Below, in pieces: positions 31,951 through 41,680 of a DNA stretch of 64,000 bases. The position numbers were made by a program, and so were the translations under genes. Positions within the stretch are counted from its first letter, which is position 1; every line of letters begins with the position of its first letter. The notes under the pieces were generated by a model, which had not been told where the DNA came from, ran no database searches, and saw only the letters and a list, made by a program, of their open reading frames with translations. The DNA is taken from positions 2,294,001-2,358,000 of the forward strand of contig NZ_CP043420.1 in the NCBI RefSeq assembly GCF_008247605.1. The letters run 5' to 3'. The stretch comes from Kushneria phosphatilytica (GTDB taxonomy: Bacteria > Pseudomonadota > Gammaproteobacteria > Pseudomonadales > Halomonadaceae).

Positions 31951-33092
31951 TGGCGATCTCCCTCTCGCAGTTGCGCCAGGGCGGCACGCAGTTCTTCATT
32001 CAGCAGATGCCCTCGCCAGTCGTCGGACTCTGGAGCGGCCACTGCATGTCCTGCCATATCAGCCATCACCCAGCTTTCCAGTTCGCGACGCCGCGCCAGC
32101 AGCTCAGGGGCCAGCGACAGCTGTTCGGCGTGCGCCTGCACGACCCTCTTGAGCGCTTTCATGCGTTTTTTCCAATCTGATGAAATGGGTGATGGTAATG
32201 GCTCGGGTAGCGACGGCTCTTCCAGCTCCCTTGCCTGTCGAACGGCTGCCAGCAAGGCATCGCCATCCCGCTTGATCATGGTAGGTCGGATACCCTCGAT
32301 CAACGACAGCTCATGGCGATTGCGCGGCATGGCTTCGGCCACCATGAACAGGAGCGCATCACTACACAGGCGGTTGCGCGGCTGATTACGCTCGCGGGCA
32401 GTCACTTCTCGCCACGCACAAAGCCGTTGCAACGCTGCCAGCTGACGCTGCCCAAGCCGCCACGCATTGCGATTGCGAAGGTAAAACTGCATGTCATCAC
32501 GAACCGTATTGGCTGCTTCCACCAGTCTCGCACAATCGGCATACAACCATTCCAGTCGACCCTGGCGCGCCAGAACGCTCTTCAGCTGTGACCAAACCCT
32601 GGGCAACCAGGCAACATCCTGAACGGCATAATGACACTGACGCTCGTTCAGTGGGCGTGCCAGCCAGTCCGAGCGGGTTTCTCCCTTGGGCAGCTCGACT
32701 TCACACCAGTGCGCCACCAGGCGCTGATAGCCGAGGGTGGGCTCCCCTCCCTGCAAGGCATGCGCCAGCTGAGTATCAACCAGCGGTTGCGGCAGCGCTC
32801 CCAGCCAGCGAATAAACACCTCAAGATCTTCGCTGCAGGCATGCAGCAGCTTGAGCGGCCCTTTCGGACCAAGCAGCGAGCGAAGAGCCTCGGAAGGCGA
32901 CAGTACCGTCGGGTCGATGAGATAAACGATCTCCTCATCGCCGAGCTGAATCAGCGCCGGGATCGGATAAAAGGTCGTCTCACGCATGAACTCGGTATCC
33001 ACACCGAGCACACTGCGCCGGGCAAGCACCTTGCAGGCCTCGTCGAGCTGTTCCGGAGTATTGATGAAATGCCAGGGCACGCTCGAGGTCAT
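31947..33092 (-). CDS. rnd: ribonuclease D
   Basis: RNase D is a 3'-to-5' exonuclease that trims tRNA precursors and other small RNAs. The 381 residues contain the DEDD exonuclease domain (about 1-170; VLGVDTEFMRETTFYP motif I, LLHACSEDLEVF motif II, HYAVQDVAWLP motif III) and an HRDC domain (about 210-290; WREVTARERNQPRNRL). Length and order match E. coli Rnd (375). ATG 33092 follows GGAG. It leads the rnd-ycgL-ycgN operon and starts 45 bp after recR on the same strand, so transcription may come through from dnaX. Confidence 0.94.
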   Translation of the reverse strand: MTSSVPWHFINTPEQLDEACKVLARRSVLGVDTEFMRETTFYPIPALIQLGDEEIVYLIDPTVLSPSEALRSLLGPKGPLKLLHACSEDLEVFIRWLGALPQPLVDTQLAHALQGGEPTLGYQRLVAHWCEVELPKGETRSDWLARPLNERQCHYAVQDVAWLPRVWSQLKSVLARQGRLEWLYADCARLVEAANTVRDDMQFYLRNRNAWRLGQRQLAALQRLCAWREVTARERNQPRNRLCSDALLFMVAEAMPRNRHELSLIEGIRPTMIKRDGDALLAAVRQARELEEPSLPEPLPSPISSDWKKRMKALKRVVQAHAEQLSLAPELLARRRELESWVMADMAGHAVAAPESDDWRGHLLNEELRAALAQLREGDRQ

Positions 33093-33137
33093 ATCACTCC
33101 GAATCCATCGGCTGCAGTGAAGGGAAGAATGGCGACA

Positions 33138-33740
33138 TTAATCGCTGAAGGATTGACGACCCAGAAAAGCGCGCGACAGCGTACCGCTATCAACGTATTC
33201 AAGATCGCCGCCCATGGGTACACCATATGCCAGACGCGACAAACGCACTCCCAGGGGGCGAAGCTGTTCGGCAATATAGTGGGCACTGGCTTCTCCCTCG
33301 ACGGTAGGATTGGTCGCCAGAATAACCTCCTCGGGTGACTCTTCCTGCACCAGGGTTTCCAGTGCATCAAGCCCGAGATCTTCCGGTCCTATCCCGTCCA
33401 GCGGTGAAAGATGACCATGCAACACGAAATATCGCCCCTGATAACCGCCAGCCTCCTCGATAGCCATCAGATCGGCCGGGGATTCCACCACACAGATAAT
33501 GCGATCGCTGCGGCGGCGCTCTTCACAAATGCTGCATAGCGGCTGCTCGGTCAGATTGCGGCAACGGCGGCAATACCCCACCCGATCCAGCGCCTCGGCC
33601 ATGATCTGCGACAGGCGCATGCCTCCCTCACGATCACGCTCGAGCAGATGCAGCGCCATACGCTGTGCCGTGCGCGGTCCGACACCCGGCAGGACGCGCA
33701 GGCTTTCCAGCAATTGTTCAACCAGTGGCGAAAAGGTCAT
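33138..33740 (-). CDS. recR: recombination protein RecR
   Basis: RecR, with RecF and RecO, loads RecA at gapped DNA. The 200-residue protein has the N-terminal helix-hairpin-helix ([20 protein letters not shown]), a four-cysteine zinc finger ([18 protein letters not shown]) and a Toprim domain ([17 protein letters not shown] to [15 protein letters not shown]). ATG 33740 is taken; a TTG two codons earlier is the longest option. It is the third gene of the conserved dnaX-ybaB-recR group, 16 bp after ybaB. Confidence 0.96.
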   Translation of the reverse strand: MTFSPLVEQLLESLRVLPGVGPRTAQRMALHLLERDREGGMRLSQIMAEALDRVGYCRRCRNLTEQPLCSICEERRRSDRIICVVESPADLMAIEEAGGYQGRYFVLHGHLSPLDGIGPEDLGLDALETLVQEESPEEVILATNPTVEGEASAHYIAEQLRPLGVRLSRLAYGVPMGGDLEYVDSGTLSRAFLGRQSFSD

Positions 33741-33756
33741 CGACAACTCGAGCGCT

Positions 33757-34083
33757 TCAGAACGGCAGCTTGAAACCGGGCGGAAGATTCATGCCTTCGG
33801 TCACTTCTTCCATGCGCGATTTCGATGTCGTCTCTACCTTGCGCACAGCATCGTTAACGGCAGCAGCCAGCAGATCCTCGAGAAACTCCTTGTCCTCTTC
33901 CATGACCGAGGGATCAAGGGTGATGTCGGTGACATCGTGACGCCCGTTCATGGTGACTTTCACCATGCCGGCGCCCGCCTCGCCATGTACTTCGGTCTGT
34001 GCAATTTCTTCCTGCACCTTCTGCATCTTTTCCTGCATTTCCTGGGCCTGCTTCATCATGTTGCCCATGCCACCCTTGAACAT
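33757..34083 (-). CDS. ybaB: nucleoid-associated protein YbaB/EbfC family
   Basis: A 108-residue DNA-binding protein of the YbaB/EbfC family. It has the family N-terminus ([20 protein letters not shown]), [14 protein letters not shown] in the middle and the strictly conserved end LPPGFKLPF. Two in-frame ATGs are possible: the one at 34092 lies only three bases after GAGG, while 34083 has an eight-base spacing and gives the E. coli-like N-terminus, so 34083 is chosen. It sits between dnaX and recR, its usual place. Confidence 0.95.
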   Translation of the reverse strand: MFKGGMGNMMKQAQEMQEKMQKVQEEIAQTEVHGEAGAGMVKVTMNGRHDVTDITLDPSVMEEDKEFLEDLLAAAVNDAVRKVETTSKSRMEEVTEGMNLPPGFKLPF

Positions 34084-34139
34084 ATCATTCACCTCTTCGG
34101 TAAAATTTGCCGGCGGGGAGAGTGCGCGTCACGGTAACG

Positions 34140-36197
34140 TCATTCGGCCTCGAAGGAGCGAACACTGTTATCCAGTAAACGGGCATCAAAAACCTGTTCC
34201 AGCTCCCGGATATGCGGGTCGTTGCGCAATGCTTCAACCGCTCGTTCGCGTTGTTCGGCCTTGAGTCGATCACTGCGTGCCTTTGGCGTTTCCATATGGG
34301 CATCAGGTTCGCCTACCTCAAGACTGACGCTACGGGCATATCCGGCAGCTTCCAGTGCTGCCACCAGCCGCTGCTGATGGATCTCGGCATTCATTGCCCC
34401 TTGTGACGGGTGCAGTCGCAGAGTCAGATGATGACCGTCATCGTGTTCAACCACGCAATGCGCAATCAGATTGCGCGTCATGCCTGATAACGCCAACTGC
34501 GGAAAGAGCGTCAGCCAGCCAGCCTGAGTCAGATGCTGATGATCGGCCTCAACCGGTGCATGAAAATCACTCGGCTCTGACGGGGACGCATCGGAGGAGG
34601 CTTCACCTGCCGAGGAAACGGCCACCTCTTCACCAGCCCCCCACGCTTCATCGATCGACGCATTATCAATGGACGTGTCATCAACGGGCTGCGGCTCATA
34701 TCCCTCGTTTTCCGGGGCTGACCAGACCTCCGGAGGTAGCTGCATCGCAGCCTCACCATCAGTATCCGTATATTCTTCGACAACCTCGTCGAGATTGTCG
34801 GCTTCCGGATAGAAAGCCTCTTCCACCTGGGGGGCAGTGGCATTATCGAACCGAGGCGGCTCGCCTTCTTCCCGAGGGTGCCCCGGCGTTTCGGCCTGAC
34901 CCGAATCGGGCCCCTGCCAGCCCGGATGGGCAGGCGTATCGGGCGGCGGCGGCTCATCGGAAGCAGCAGTCGTAGTGGATTCCGCTGCCTGAGCGGGTGG
35001 CGACGACGCCGAAGCATCTGACACTTTCGCTACCGACCGGCCGCTGTCATGGGGCTCCCCACCGGTGCCTCCGCCTCTCATCGGCAGCGGTGTATCCGCC
35101 GGGCGAGGCACCCCCTGGGGCCGGAAAGCCAGCATTCGCAACAGCACCATCTCGAGCGCGCTGCGTGGCTCGGGCGCCTGTTCCATGTCGCGACGACCAT
35201 TGAGCGCCATCTGATAGTACAACTGGACATCTTCGGCCGTGAAGCGTCCAGCCAACGCCAGTAGCAACTCGCGGTCACCGTGCGCATTATCCAGCGCCCC
35301 CGGCACCATCTGGGCGATCGCCAGGCGATGAAAGATGCCGCACAGCGAGTCGAGGATATCGGCAAAATCGGGCCCCTGCTCTGCCAGGCGCGCCACCGTA
35401 TCCAGCAGCGCCGGGGCATCGGCGGCGGCCAGCCCTTCGGCCAGAGCGATGACATGCTGATGATCAAGCGTGCCCAGCATGGCCGCGACATCAGTATGCT
35501 CCACTCGCCCTTCACCAAAGGCGATGGCCTGATCGGTCAGTGACAGAGCGTCACGCATCGACCCATTGGCTGCGCGACCGAGCAGCCATAGCGCCCGCTC
35601 TTCGAATTCGACCTGCTCACTGTTCAACACCTGCCCGAGATGCTCGACAATGCGCTCGGGAGTCATCTGCTTGAGCGCGAACTGCAGACAACGCGATAAC
35701 ACCGTCACCGGCAGCTTCTGAGGATCAGTGGTCGCGAGCAGGAACTTGACGTGCGGAGGCGGCTCTTCGAGGGTCTTGAGCAGCGCATTGAAACTGTGCG
35801 TCGACAGCATGTGTACCTCATCAACAAGGTACACCTTGTAGCGCCCCTGGGTCGGGGCATACTGCACGTTTTCAAGCAGCTCACGCGTATCCTCGACCCG
35901 GGTGCGCGAGGCCGCATCGACTTCGATCAGATCGACGAAGCGTCCTTCATCGATGGTCCGGCAGGTATCACACTGACCGCAGGGCGTCGATGTGACGCCC
36001 TGCTCGCAGTTCAGACACTTGGCCAGTATCCGGGCCAGCGTGGTCTTGCCCACACCTCGGGTCCCGGTAAACAGATAGGCATGATGAAGCCGGCCCTGAT
36101 CGAGCGCATTGATCAGGGCACGACTGACGTGCTCCTGACCGACAAGTTCATGAAACGTGCGCGGCCGCCATTTGCGGGCCAGTACCTGATAGCTCAT
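34140..36197 (-). CDS. dnaX: DNA polymerase III subunits gamma and tau
   Basis: DnaX is the ATPase of the clamp loader; tau also ties the polymerase cores and DnaB together. The 685 residues have the AAA+ module with MSYQVLARKWRPRTFHELVG, Walker A FTGTRGVGKTTLARILAK, a four-cysteine zinc site (CLNCEQGVTSTPCGQCDTC), Walker B YLVDEVHMLS and sensor regions. A long Pro/Glu/Asp-rich linker (about 385-545) leads to the tau C-terminal domain (LTQAGWLTLFPQLALSGMTRN). I see no A-AAA-AAG type slippery run on the coding strand around the domain III boundary, so the short gamma form may not be made as in E. coli. It leads ybaB and recR. Confidence 0.95.
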   Translation of the reverse strand: MSYQVLARKWRPRTFHELVGQEHVSRALINALDQGRLHHAYLFTGTRGVGKTTLARILAKCLNCEQGVTSTPCGQCDTCRTIDEGRFVDLIEVDAASRTRVEDTRELLENVQYAPTQGRYKVYLVDEVHMLSTHSFNALLKTLEEPPPHVKFLLATTDPQKLPVTVLSRCLQFALKQMTPERIVEHLGQVLNSEQVEFEERALWLLGRAANGSMRDALSLTDQAIAFGEGRVEHTDVAAMLGTLDHQHVIALAEGLAAADAPALLDTVARLAEQGPDFADILDSLCGIFHRLAIAQMVPGALDNAHGDRELLLALAGRFTAEDVQLYYQMALNGRRDMEQAPEPRSALEMVLLRMLAFRPQGVPRPADTPLPMRGGGTGGEPHDSGRSVAKVSDASASSPPAQAAESTTTAASDEPPPPDTPAHPGWQGPDSGQAETPGHPREEGEPPRFDNATAPQVEEAFYPEADNLDEVVEEYTDTDGEAAMQLPPEVWSAPENEGYEPQPVDDTSIDNASIDEAWGAGEEVAVSSAGEASSDASPSEPSDFHAPVEADHQHLTQAGWLTLFPQLALSGMTRNLIAHCVVEHDDGHHLTLRLHPSQGAMNAEIHQQRLVAALEAAGYARSVSLEVGEPDAHMETPKARSDRLKAEQRERAVEALRNDPHIRELEQVFDARLLDNSVRSFEAE

Positions 36198-36459
36198 GCA
36201 GCTGCCGGGGAATTTCCTGGGGTCCGTCGTTCATCGAAGGACATGGAGTGTTGAACGTCGCACCAATATCACTGAAATACAGTTGATGCCGATGAGCCTG
36301 CACCGACTGTATGCTTATTCTATCGACTGGGCATGACGGCGAAAAGCGACGGACCTTCAAACCGGGAGAATAATGTTGGCTCGCCTCCACATTTCGTCTG
36401 GGCGACGCAGATGACATGGAACGCTAAGCTTTGGACATCATTCAAGGAGGGGGCCGGAC

Positions 36460-36852
36460 ATGAAGCGAGCCTCATGGATACTACTGCTGTTTCCGCTCGC
36501 CACTCCTGTGCTGGCTGATGACATTCATGAGTTATTCTGCCAGACCGAAAGCAAATTCGCCGAGCGCATGGCTCATGACCGCGATGCAGGGATACCGCTG
36601 TCCGAAGAAATCCTGATCGCAGATGAGCTGGCGCAGGATTTGTTTCAGACCATTGAAACAGCCGATCACCAGCAATATTCCGATACCGATCGGGCTGCCC
36701 TTACCGCTCGCTCCAAGGCCTGGTACAGCAGAAAGTATCGATTGGTCATGGCACTGATCTACTCCAACCCGGACTACGTCCGTGCTTCACCAGCGCAGAT
36801 CGCCACCATCTACCGCAAGCAGTGTCTTGAGCATTACCGCGGCCAGCCCTGA
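36460..36852 (+). CDS. small secreted protein of unknown function
   Basis: The 130-residue product begins with a clear Sec signal peptide (KRASWILLLFPLATPVLADD; cleavage likely after Ala19) and a mature part of about 110 residues that is mostly helical and holds two cysteines (Cys27 in LFCQTE and one in RKQCLEHY near the end) that could form a disulfide in the periplasm. I do not recognise the family. An AAGGAGGGGG site precedes the ATG. It stands alone between dnaX (divergent, 262 bp) and the SRP RNA gene (convergent). Confidence 0.75.
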   Translation: MKRASWILLLFPLATPVLADDIHELFCQTESKFAERMAHDRDAGIPLSEEILIADELAQDLFQTIETADHQQYSDTDRAALTARSKAWYSRKYRLVMALIYSNPDYVRASPAQIATIYRKQCLEHYRGQP

Positions 36853-36924
36853 GGTTTTTACTGACCGCCATAGCGGGGCCAACCGGTCATCGGGGATATA
36901 TCATGAGGAGAGACAATATCGAAG

Positions 36925-37039
<115 letters not shown>

Positions 37040-37182
37040 ATAACCGGCCTTTTTTAACTACACGAAAGCGCTTTTACTGTTAAATCAGTGACTTGACGCT
37101 TTGCCTTGGTAGTCCTGCAAAAACCGAGCGAGCATCATACCAGTGCCCGAAAGGCTCGACAAGCGCTACCACTTCTTCCCGG

Positions 37183-38256
37183 CTATCGAGACGCGTCATG
37201 CTTCACGGGCGGACAACGCCAGCGCAGCAGACCCCGCATGGCCAATGGCGCCAGCAGGACCAGCACCACGACTCTCACCAGCTGGTGGAAGGTCACGAAC
37301 AGAGGATCAATGTTCAACGATAGTGCGACCAGCGCCATCTCTCCCAGACCGCCCGGAGCCAGGGCAAGAATGGCTACATCCCGATCCACCTGCAGCCACT
37401 GGTGCATCAGCTCGGCAAAGCCGACCATTATTACCAGTACAATGATCGATGCGATCAGCGTCTGGCCAGCGTAGCGTAACAACAGGCGCAGCGCCAACCC
37501 ACGAAAGCGTGAACCGATAGCGCAACCCAGCATCCACAGCATGAGATTCATTGCCCAGTCTGGTGGCTGAAAATGCACGACACCCAGTACCCCCAGCAAT
37601 GCCGCGCATAGCAGCGGGCCCAGCAATGAGTATTGCGGCAATCGCAGCAACCGACCCAATCCGATCATCAGTGGCAACAACAGTACCAGCCAGACGCCTT
37701 CGGTAGCCGGATACCCTCGACTTGCCCCTGCTGTCGCTTCGAAGTGCCAGAACAGTGCCGGCAGGGTCAGAATCACGATCAGCACCCGCAACGATTGCGA
37801 TACGGTAATGCGTTGAGGATCGCCACCGGCGCGCTCGCCCATCAGAATCATGGCGGTCATTGCCCCGGGCGTGGATGAATACAGGGCACTGACTCGATCG
37901 AAACCACAGCCTCGTCGGTACCAGAGCGCTACCACGGCTGTACTTGTGCATACCCCGACAATCAACAGCAATACCGATGCGGGCCATGCCAGCGCCTGCT
38001 GAACGAAAGCCGGCGTAATACGCCCGCCCAGCACCAACCCCAGCACGCCCATGAAGACCGCTCGACAGCGTTCCGGCACCGCCACCGGGACACCCCCGAT
38101 AGCTACCAGCAAATTGGCACATAGCGGTCCCAGCATCCATGCCAGTGGCAACTGGGCGAACGAAAACAGTACACCGCCCAGAGCACCAATGGTCAGCGAC
38201 AGCGCAAGCTGTGCCGGCCACTCCTGAAACCGGCGTGAACCGGCTAATCCCTTCAT
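37183..38256 (-). CDS. AbrB family (AmoA-like) membrane protein
   Basis: The 357-residue protein has about ten hydrophobic segments in two repeats, each with the family pattern LPLAWMLGPLCANLL and LPQYSLLGPLLCAALLG. The family is named AbrB after a putative ammonia monooxygenase and has no connection with the DNA-binding AbrB regulator; a transport role is presumed, substrate unknown. The motif YSSTPGAMTAMILMGER and ALAPGGLGEMALVALSL are also typical. The ATG at 38256 follows GGGAG; four more codons are open upstream. It is divergent from the two-component regulator gene, with about 215 bp between them. Confidence 0.85.
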   Translation of the reverse strand: MKGLAGSRRFQEWPAQLALSLTIGALGGVLFSFAQLPLAWMLGPLCANLLVAIGGVPVAVPERCRAVFMGVLGLVLGGRITPAFVQQALAWPASVLLLIVGVCTSTAVVALWYRRGCGFDRVSALYSSTPGAMTAMILMGERAGGDPQRITVSQSLRVLIVILTLPALFWHFEATAGASRGYPATEGVWLVLLLPLMIGLGRLLRLPQYSLLGPLLCAALLGVLGVVHFQPPDWAMNLMLWMLGCAIGSRFRGLALRLLLRYAGQTLIASIIVLVIMVGFAELMHQWLQVDRDVAILALAPGGLGEMALVALSLNIDPLFVTFHQLVRVVVLVLLAPLAMRGLLRWRCPPVKHDASR

Positions 38257-38474
38257 GCCTGCTCCCATGAGTGCTGGATAGCAACAGAACTGCTCCGTCT
38301 GGCGCGCGCATCCTGCGCCAAACCCGGGCAGCGGCTGCTACCGGAGTTGACATCCGGTGCCGGGCCCGGATCATCGCGTAACGAATCGCAGCAGTGTAGC
38401 TCAGAGCACGGGCGCGATAACACGCCGGAGGTGCCACTTTTGATCAAACATGATGCATCGAGGACTCGCCACCC

Positions 38475-39146
38475 ATGGCGCTTGCACTGATCGAGGACGA
38501 TGAACTGCTGGCTGACACCCTGCAGACCCTGCTGAGCCAGCAGGGATACCCTGTCGAACTGATCACTCGGGGAGATACCGCTCGACAGCGATTCAGTGCT
38601 GATACAAATGTCGACCTGATCATCCTGGATCTCACCCTGCCGGGCTGCAGTGGTCTTGAGGTACTGGAGACACTACGCTGCCATGATCGCTCTACCCCCG
38701 TACTGATCCTGACCGCGCGGGCCTCGGTCGAAGATCGGGTGCGCGGACTCGACCTCGGGGCCGATGATTATCTCACCAAACCTTTCTCACTGGATGAATT
38801 CGAGGCCCGGATTCGTGCCCTGCTGCGTCGACAACCTCACAGTGGTGTCGGCGAGACATTGCGTATGGGAACAGTGAGCTTCGATACGCGCACCCAGCGA
38901 GTCTTCATTGAGGAGCAATCGGTCGCATTGCCACCCCGGGAACTGCGCCTGCTGGCCTGCCTGTTACGTCATGGCGGAGATGTCGTCGAACGTGCCCGGC
39001 TCAACGAAGAAGCCTTCGGCTGTGAAGAGGCGATTGCCGATAATGCACTCGAAGTCTATATCCATCGTTTGCGCCGCCGCCTGGCAGGAAGCGATCTCAC
39101 GCTGCGCACAATCCGTGGCATGGGTTACCGCCTTGAGCAGGGCTGA
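38475..39146 (+). CDS. OmpR family response regulator
   Basis: The 223-residue protein has an intact receiver (Asp8-Asp9 in LIEDDELL, phosphoacceptor Asp in LIILDLTLPGCSG, Lys in DYLTKPFSLDEF) and a C-terminal winged helix (LPPRELRLLACLLRHGGDVV, VYIHRLRRRLAGSD, IRGMGYRLEQG). It resembles TctD/QseB-type regulators. It is three bases ahead of the sensor kinase gene, which is followed by a binding-protein gene and tlyA, all overlapping or nearly so. GAGGA lies about ten bases before the ATG. The likely regulon includes its own operon or a transporter for the ligand of the binding protein, but none is adjacent. Confidence 0.93.
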   Translation: MALALIEDDELLADTLQTLLSQQGYPVELITRGDTARQRFSADTNVDLIILDLTLPGCSGLEVLETLRCHDRSTPVLILTARASVEDRVRGLDLGADDYLTKPFSLDEFEARIRALLRRQPHSGVGETLRMGTVSFDTRTQRVFIEEQSVALPPRELRLLACLLRHGGDVVERARLNEEAFGCEEAIADNALEVYIHRLRRRLAGSDLTLRTIRGMGYRLEQG

Positions 39147-39149
39147 GTC

Positions 39150-40550
39150 ATGTCTGTAACCACCAGCCTCTATCAACGCCTGCTGAGTCTGATGGTACTG
39201 GCCATGATCATCCTTGGCGCCCTGCTGCTGCTCCAGGCAAGTCACGGCGCTCACCAGGGCGCCAATCGAGCCTACGACCGATTGCTGGATGCTGCATCAC
39301 GGGTGCTTGTCGAACAGGTCAGTTGGCAATCCGATCAGTTATGGTTTGATGTGCCCGCCTCGGCACTGGAAATGCTGGCCCCCAATGGTAACGAACGAGT
39401 GTTCTATACCCTGGTCGATGCCGAAGGCACCCCCATCAGTGGTAATGTCGATCTCCCCCCCTTGCCGAGCGATACCGAAGCGCCCCTCCCTGGCGACAGG
39501 GATACAGCCTTTCGGGCTGCCACCGTGCAGTGGCATGGCATGACCCTGAGACTGGGCGTGCGCCACGCACAGCTGGCCGGCTGGCAGCGCCATGATCACT
39601 TCGCAATTCGTGTAGCGCACACGCTGGAGGCACGCAACAGACTTGCCGATCAATTGCTCAAGGGCAGTATGTTGCGTCTGGCGGGGGTGGCACTGCTGAT
39701 GCTGGCGCTGGTTACCGGGGCAGTAGCCATGGCGCTGGCACCACTACGCCGGCTGCGCCAGAATCTGCGCAATCGATCTTCCGGCGATCTTTCACCACTT
39801 GTCATCCCCGTACCTCGCGAACTGCGTGAGCTGGTTGAAGCCCTCAATGATCTGCTGGCTCGTCAGCGACGCGTCAATGCCCATCAGCAGCGCTTCATTG
39901 GTGATGCCTCACACCAGTTACGCACGCCGCTGGCCGGCCTTTCTTCACGCGCCGAACTGGCGCTGCGCAGTGATGACCCCCGACAGTGGTACAGCGCTCT
40001 TGAATCAATGCAGCGCAGCGCTGCAAACGCGGCCCGTCTGGCCAGTCAATTGCTCTCGATGACTCGACTGCAATCGCCCGATGCACCGATCGAACAACAT
40101 CCTCTCGATCTGATCCAGCTGGCCCGGGGCAGCATGCGTCAGGCACTCAATCGCTATCCGGGGGCCACGATCGATCTCGGTATTGAAGCTCCCGATAGTC
40201 GCATCATGGTGAGCGGTTCACACTGGCAGCTCGAAGAAGCACTGACCAACCTGATCGATAACGCCATGCACTATGCCCGTACCAGAGTGACTGTACGTGT
40301 TGAGGCGCACCCTCCGACCCTTAAAGTGGAAGATGACGGACCCGGTATTCCAGAGCAGCAGCGAGCTGATGTCCTGCGCCCCTTTCATGGTGAGCGGCAT
40401 AATGGCTCCGGCCTGGGGCTGGCCATCGTTGCGGGGGTCTGTCAGGCGCATGGTGGCCGACTTGTCCTTGATGAATGCACTCCGCCCCCCGGGCTCAGCG
40501 CCGCCATGGTGCTGATCGAGCCTTCGGTATCGGAACAGCGCACATGCTGA
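39150..40550 (+). CDS. sensor histidine kinase, TctE-like
   Basis: The 466-residue inner-membrane kinase has a first membrane helix (about 10-30), a periplasmic sensor of about 140 residues with the FYTLVDAEGTPISGNVDLP pattern of the two-component sensor N-domain (2CSK_N), a second helix (about 170-195), a short HAMP-like linker and the kinase core: H-box FIGDASHQLRTPLAGL, N-box EEALTNLIDNAMHYA, G1 VEDDGPGIP and G2 GSGLGLAIV. All key residues are present. It overlaps the following binding-protein gene by seven bases. Relatives of TctE sense tricarboxylates or other small anions; the ligand here is unknown. Confidence 0.92.
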   Translation: MSVTTSLYQRLLSLMVLAMIILGALLLLQASHGAHQGANRAYDRLLDAASRVLVEQVSWQSDQLWFDVPASALEMLAPNGNERVFYTLVDAEGTPISGNVDLPPLPSDTEAPLPGDRDTAFRAATVQWHGMTLRLGVRHAQLAGWQRHDHFAIRVAHTLEARNRLADQLLKGSMLRLAGVALLMLALVTGAVAMALAPLRRLRQNLRNRSSGDLSPLVIPVPRELRELVEALNDLLARQRRVNAHQQRFIGDASHQLRTPLAGLSSRAELALRSDDPRQWYSALESMQRSAANAARLASQLLSMTRLQSPDAPIEQHPLDLIQLARGSMRQALNRYPGATIDLGIEAPDSRIMVSGSHWQLEEALTNLIDNAMHYARTRVTVRVEAHPPTLKVEDDGPGIPEQQRADVLRPFHGERHNGSGLGLAIVAGVCQAHGGRLVLDECTPPPGLSAAMVLIEPSVSEQRTC

Positions 40551-41680
40551 AGATCATGCGAGCATGTCTGCTCATGCTGCTGGGGTGCCGGCTGCTGATG
40601 GGGAGCTTACCGGCATGGGGAGGCACCACCTCGGCCACCGAACCCACCCTGACGCTGTCCGGCGATCCCGGTGGACCCACCCTGGTCATTCAGGGGGTGC
40701 TGGACCCAGACATCATGCACACGATACTGGTGGCTTTTCACCAGCGCTACCCAGCCATGACACTGCGCTATATCGATGTATCAGGACGTCCCAACCGGAG
40801 CGCTACAGGTACTGCCCGGGGCTTCACCCCCGATCTCACCATGTCATCGGCCATGCCATGGCAGTATCTTCGTGCCAATAATGGCCATGCCATGTCGCTG
40901 GGGGAGCATACCCTGCCCGACGACTGGCCTGTGGCTTCACGATGGCGCAACGAACTGGTTGGCCTGACCGCGGAACCGCTGGTGATCGTGTATCGACGTG
41001 AGTATGCGCAACGCTTCGGTGTGCCGCGCGATCACGCTACACTGCTGCAACAGCTCAGGCAGCATCGCCAGGCTCTGGATGGGCGAGTGGTCACCTATGA
41101 TCCAGCGTGCAGTGATACCGGATTTACCTATCTGGCAGAGGATGCGCGCCAATCGGTACAGATCTGGTCACTGGTCGCCGCCCTGGGAGCAGCCCATGCA
41201 GAACTGACCGACAGTACCGGCGCCATGCTCGAAGGCTTGCTCTCCGGACGCTATCTGGTCGGCTACAATCTGATCGGCTCCTATGCCATGCGTCTGGCCC
41301 GCCACCATCCCGAACTGGTGGTACAGGTCCCCGAGGACTATGCCCTGATCATGCAACGGCTGGCCCTGATTCCACGCAACGCGCCGCACCCGGACCATGC
41401 CAGACGTTTTCTGCATTTTCTGACAAGTCACGAAGGACAAAAGCTACTGGCTCAAAAGACCGCTCTGGGCACGTTGCGCCCGGCAGACAAACCCGGCAAT
41501 GACATGAACGTAGCCGATCACGCAGCGCACTTCATTCGCCCCGGGCCGGGGCTGCTGGCACTGGTCGATCCTCTCAAGCGAAGCAGCCTGCTGGCGCGAT
41601 GGCAGCAGTCCTTCAATCCCAGCCCCCGAAACGATCAGCGCTCGCGCAAGACCCTTTGCAAGGACCCAGCCTCACCATGA
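40544..41680 (+). CDS. periplasmic substrate-binding protein linked to the two-component system
   Basis: The 378-residue product starts with a signal peptide (about 1-26, hydrophobic LLMLLGCRLLMGSLPAWG) and then a binding-protein fold of the iron/ABC solute-binding type: LVIQGVLDPDIMHTILVAFHQRYP, DLTMSSAMPWQY, EPLVIVYRREYA, a hinge segment TGFTYLAEDARQS, and PDHARRFLHFLTSHEGQKLLA near the end. The ATG at 40544 overlaps the kinase stop by seven bases and its own stop overlaps the tlyA start (ATGA). No permease or ATPase gene is present, so it may act as a co-sensor that hands a bound ligand signal to the kinase; this is inference. Confidence 0.83.
   Translation: MLKIMRACLLMLLGCRLLMGSLPAWGGTTSATEPTLTLSGDPGGPTLVIQGVLDPDIMHTILVAFHQRYPAMTLRYIDVSGRPNRSATGTARGFTPDLTMSSAMPWQYLRANNGHAMSLGEHTLPDDWPVASRWRNELVGLTAEPLVIVYRREYAQRFGVPRDHATLLQQLRQHRQALDGRVVTYDPACSDTGFTYLAEDARQSVQIWSLVAALGAAHAELTDSTGAMLEGLLSGRYLVGYNLIGSYAMRLARHHPELVVQVPEDYALIMQRLALIPRNAPHPDHARRFLHFLTSHEGQKLLAQKTALGTLRPADKPGNDMNVADHAAHFIRPGPGLLALVDPLKRSSLLARWQQSFNPSPRNDQRSRKTLCKDPASP

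Noticed and set aside
37183..38256. AbrB transition-state regulator
   Set aside because: The protein is an integral membrane protein of about ten segments; the shared name with the DNA-binding AbrB is accidental.
40544..40625. Lipoprotein signal (LLGC) in the binding protein
   Set aside because: The hydrophobic core continues after the Cys and a normal cleavage region follows, so a standard signal peptide is more likely.
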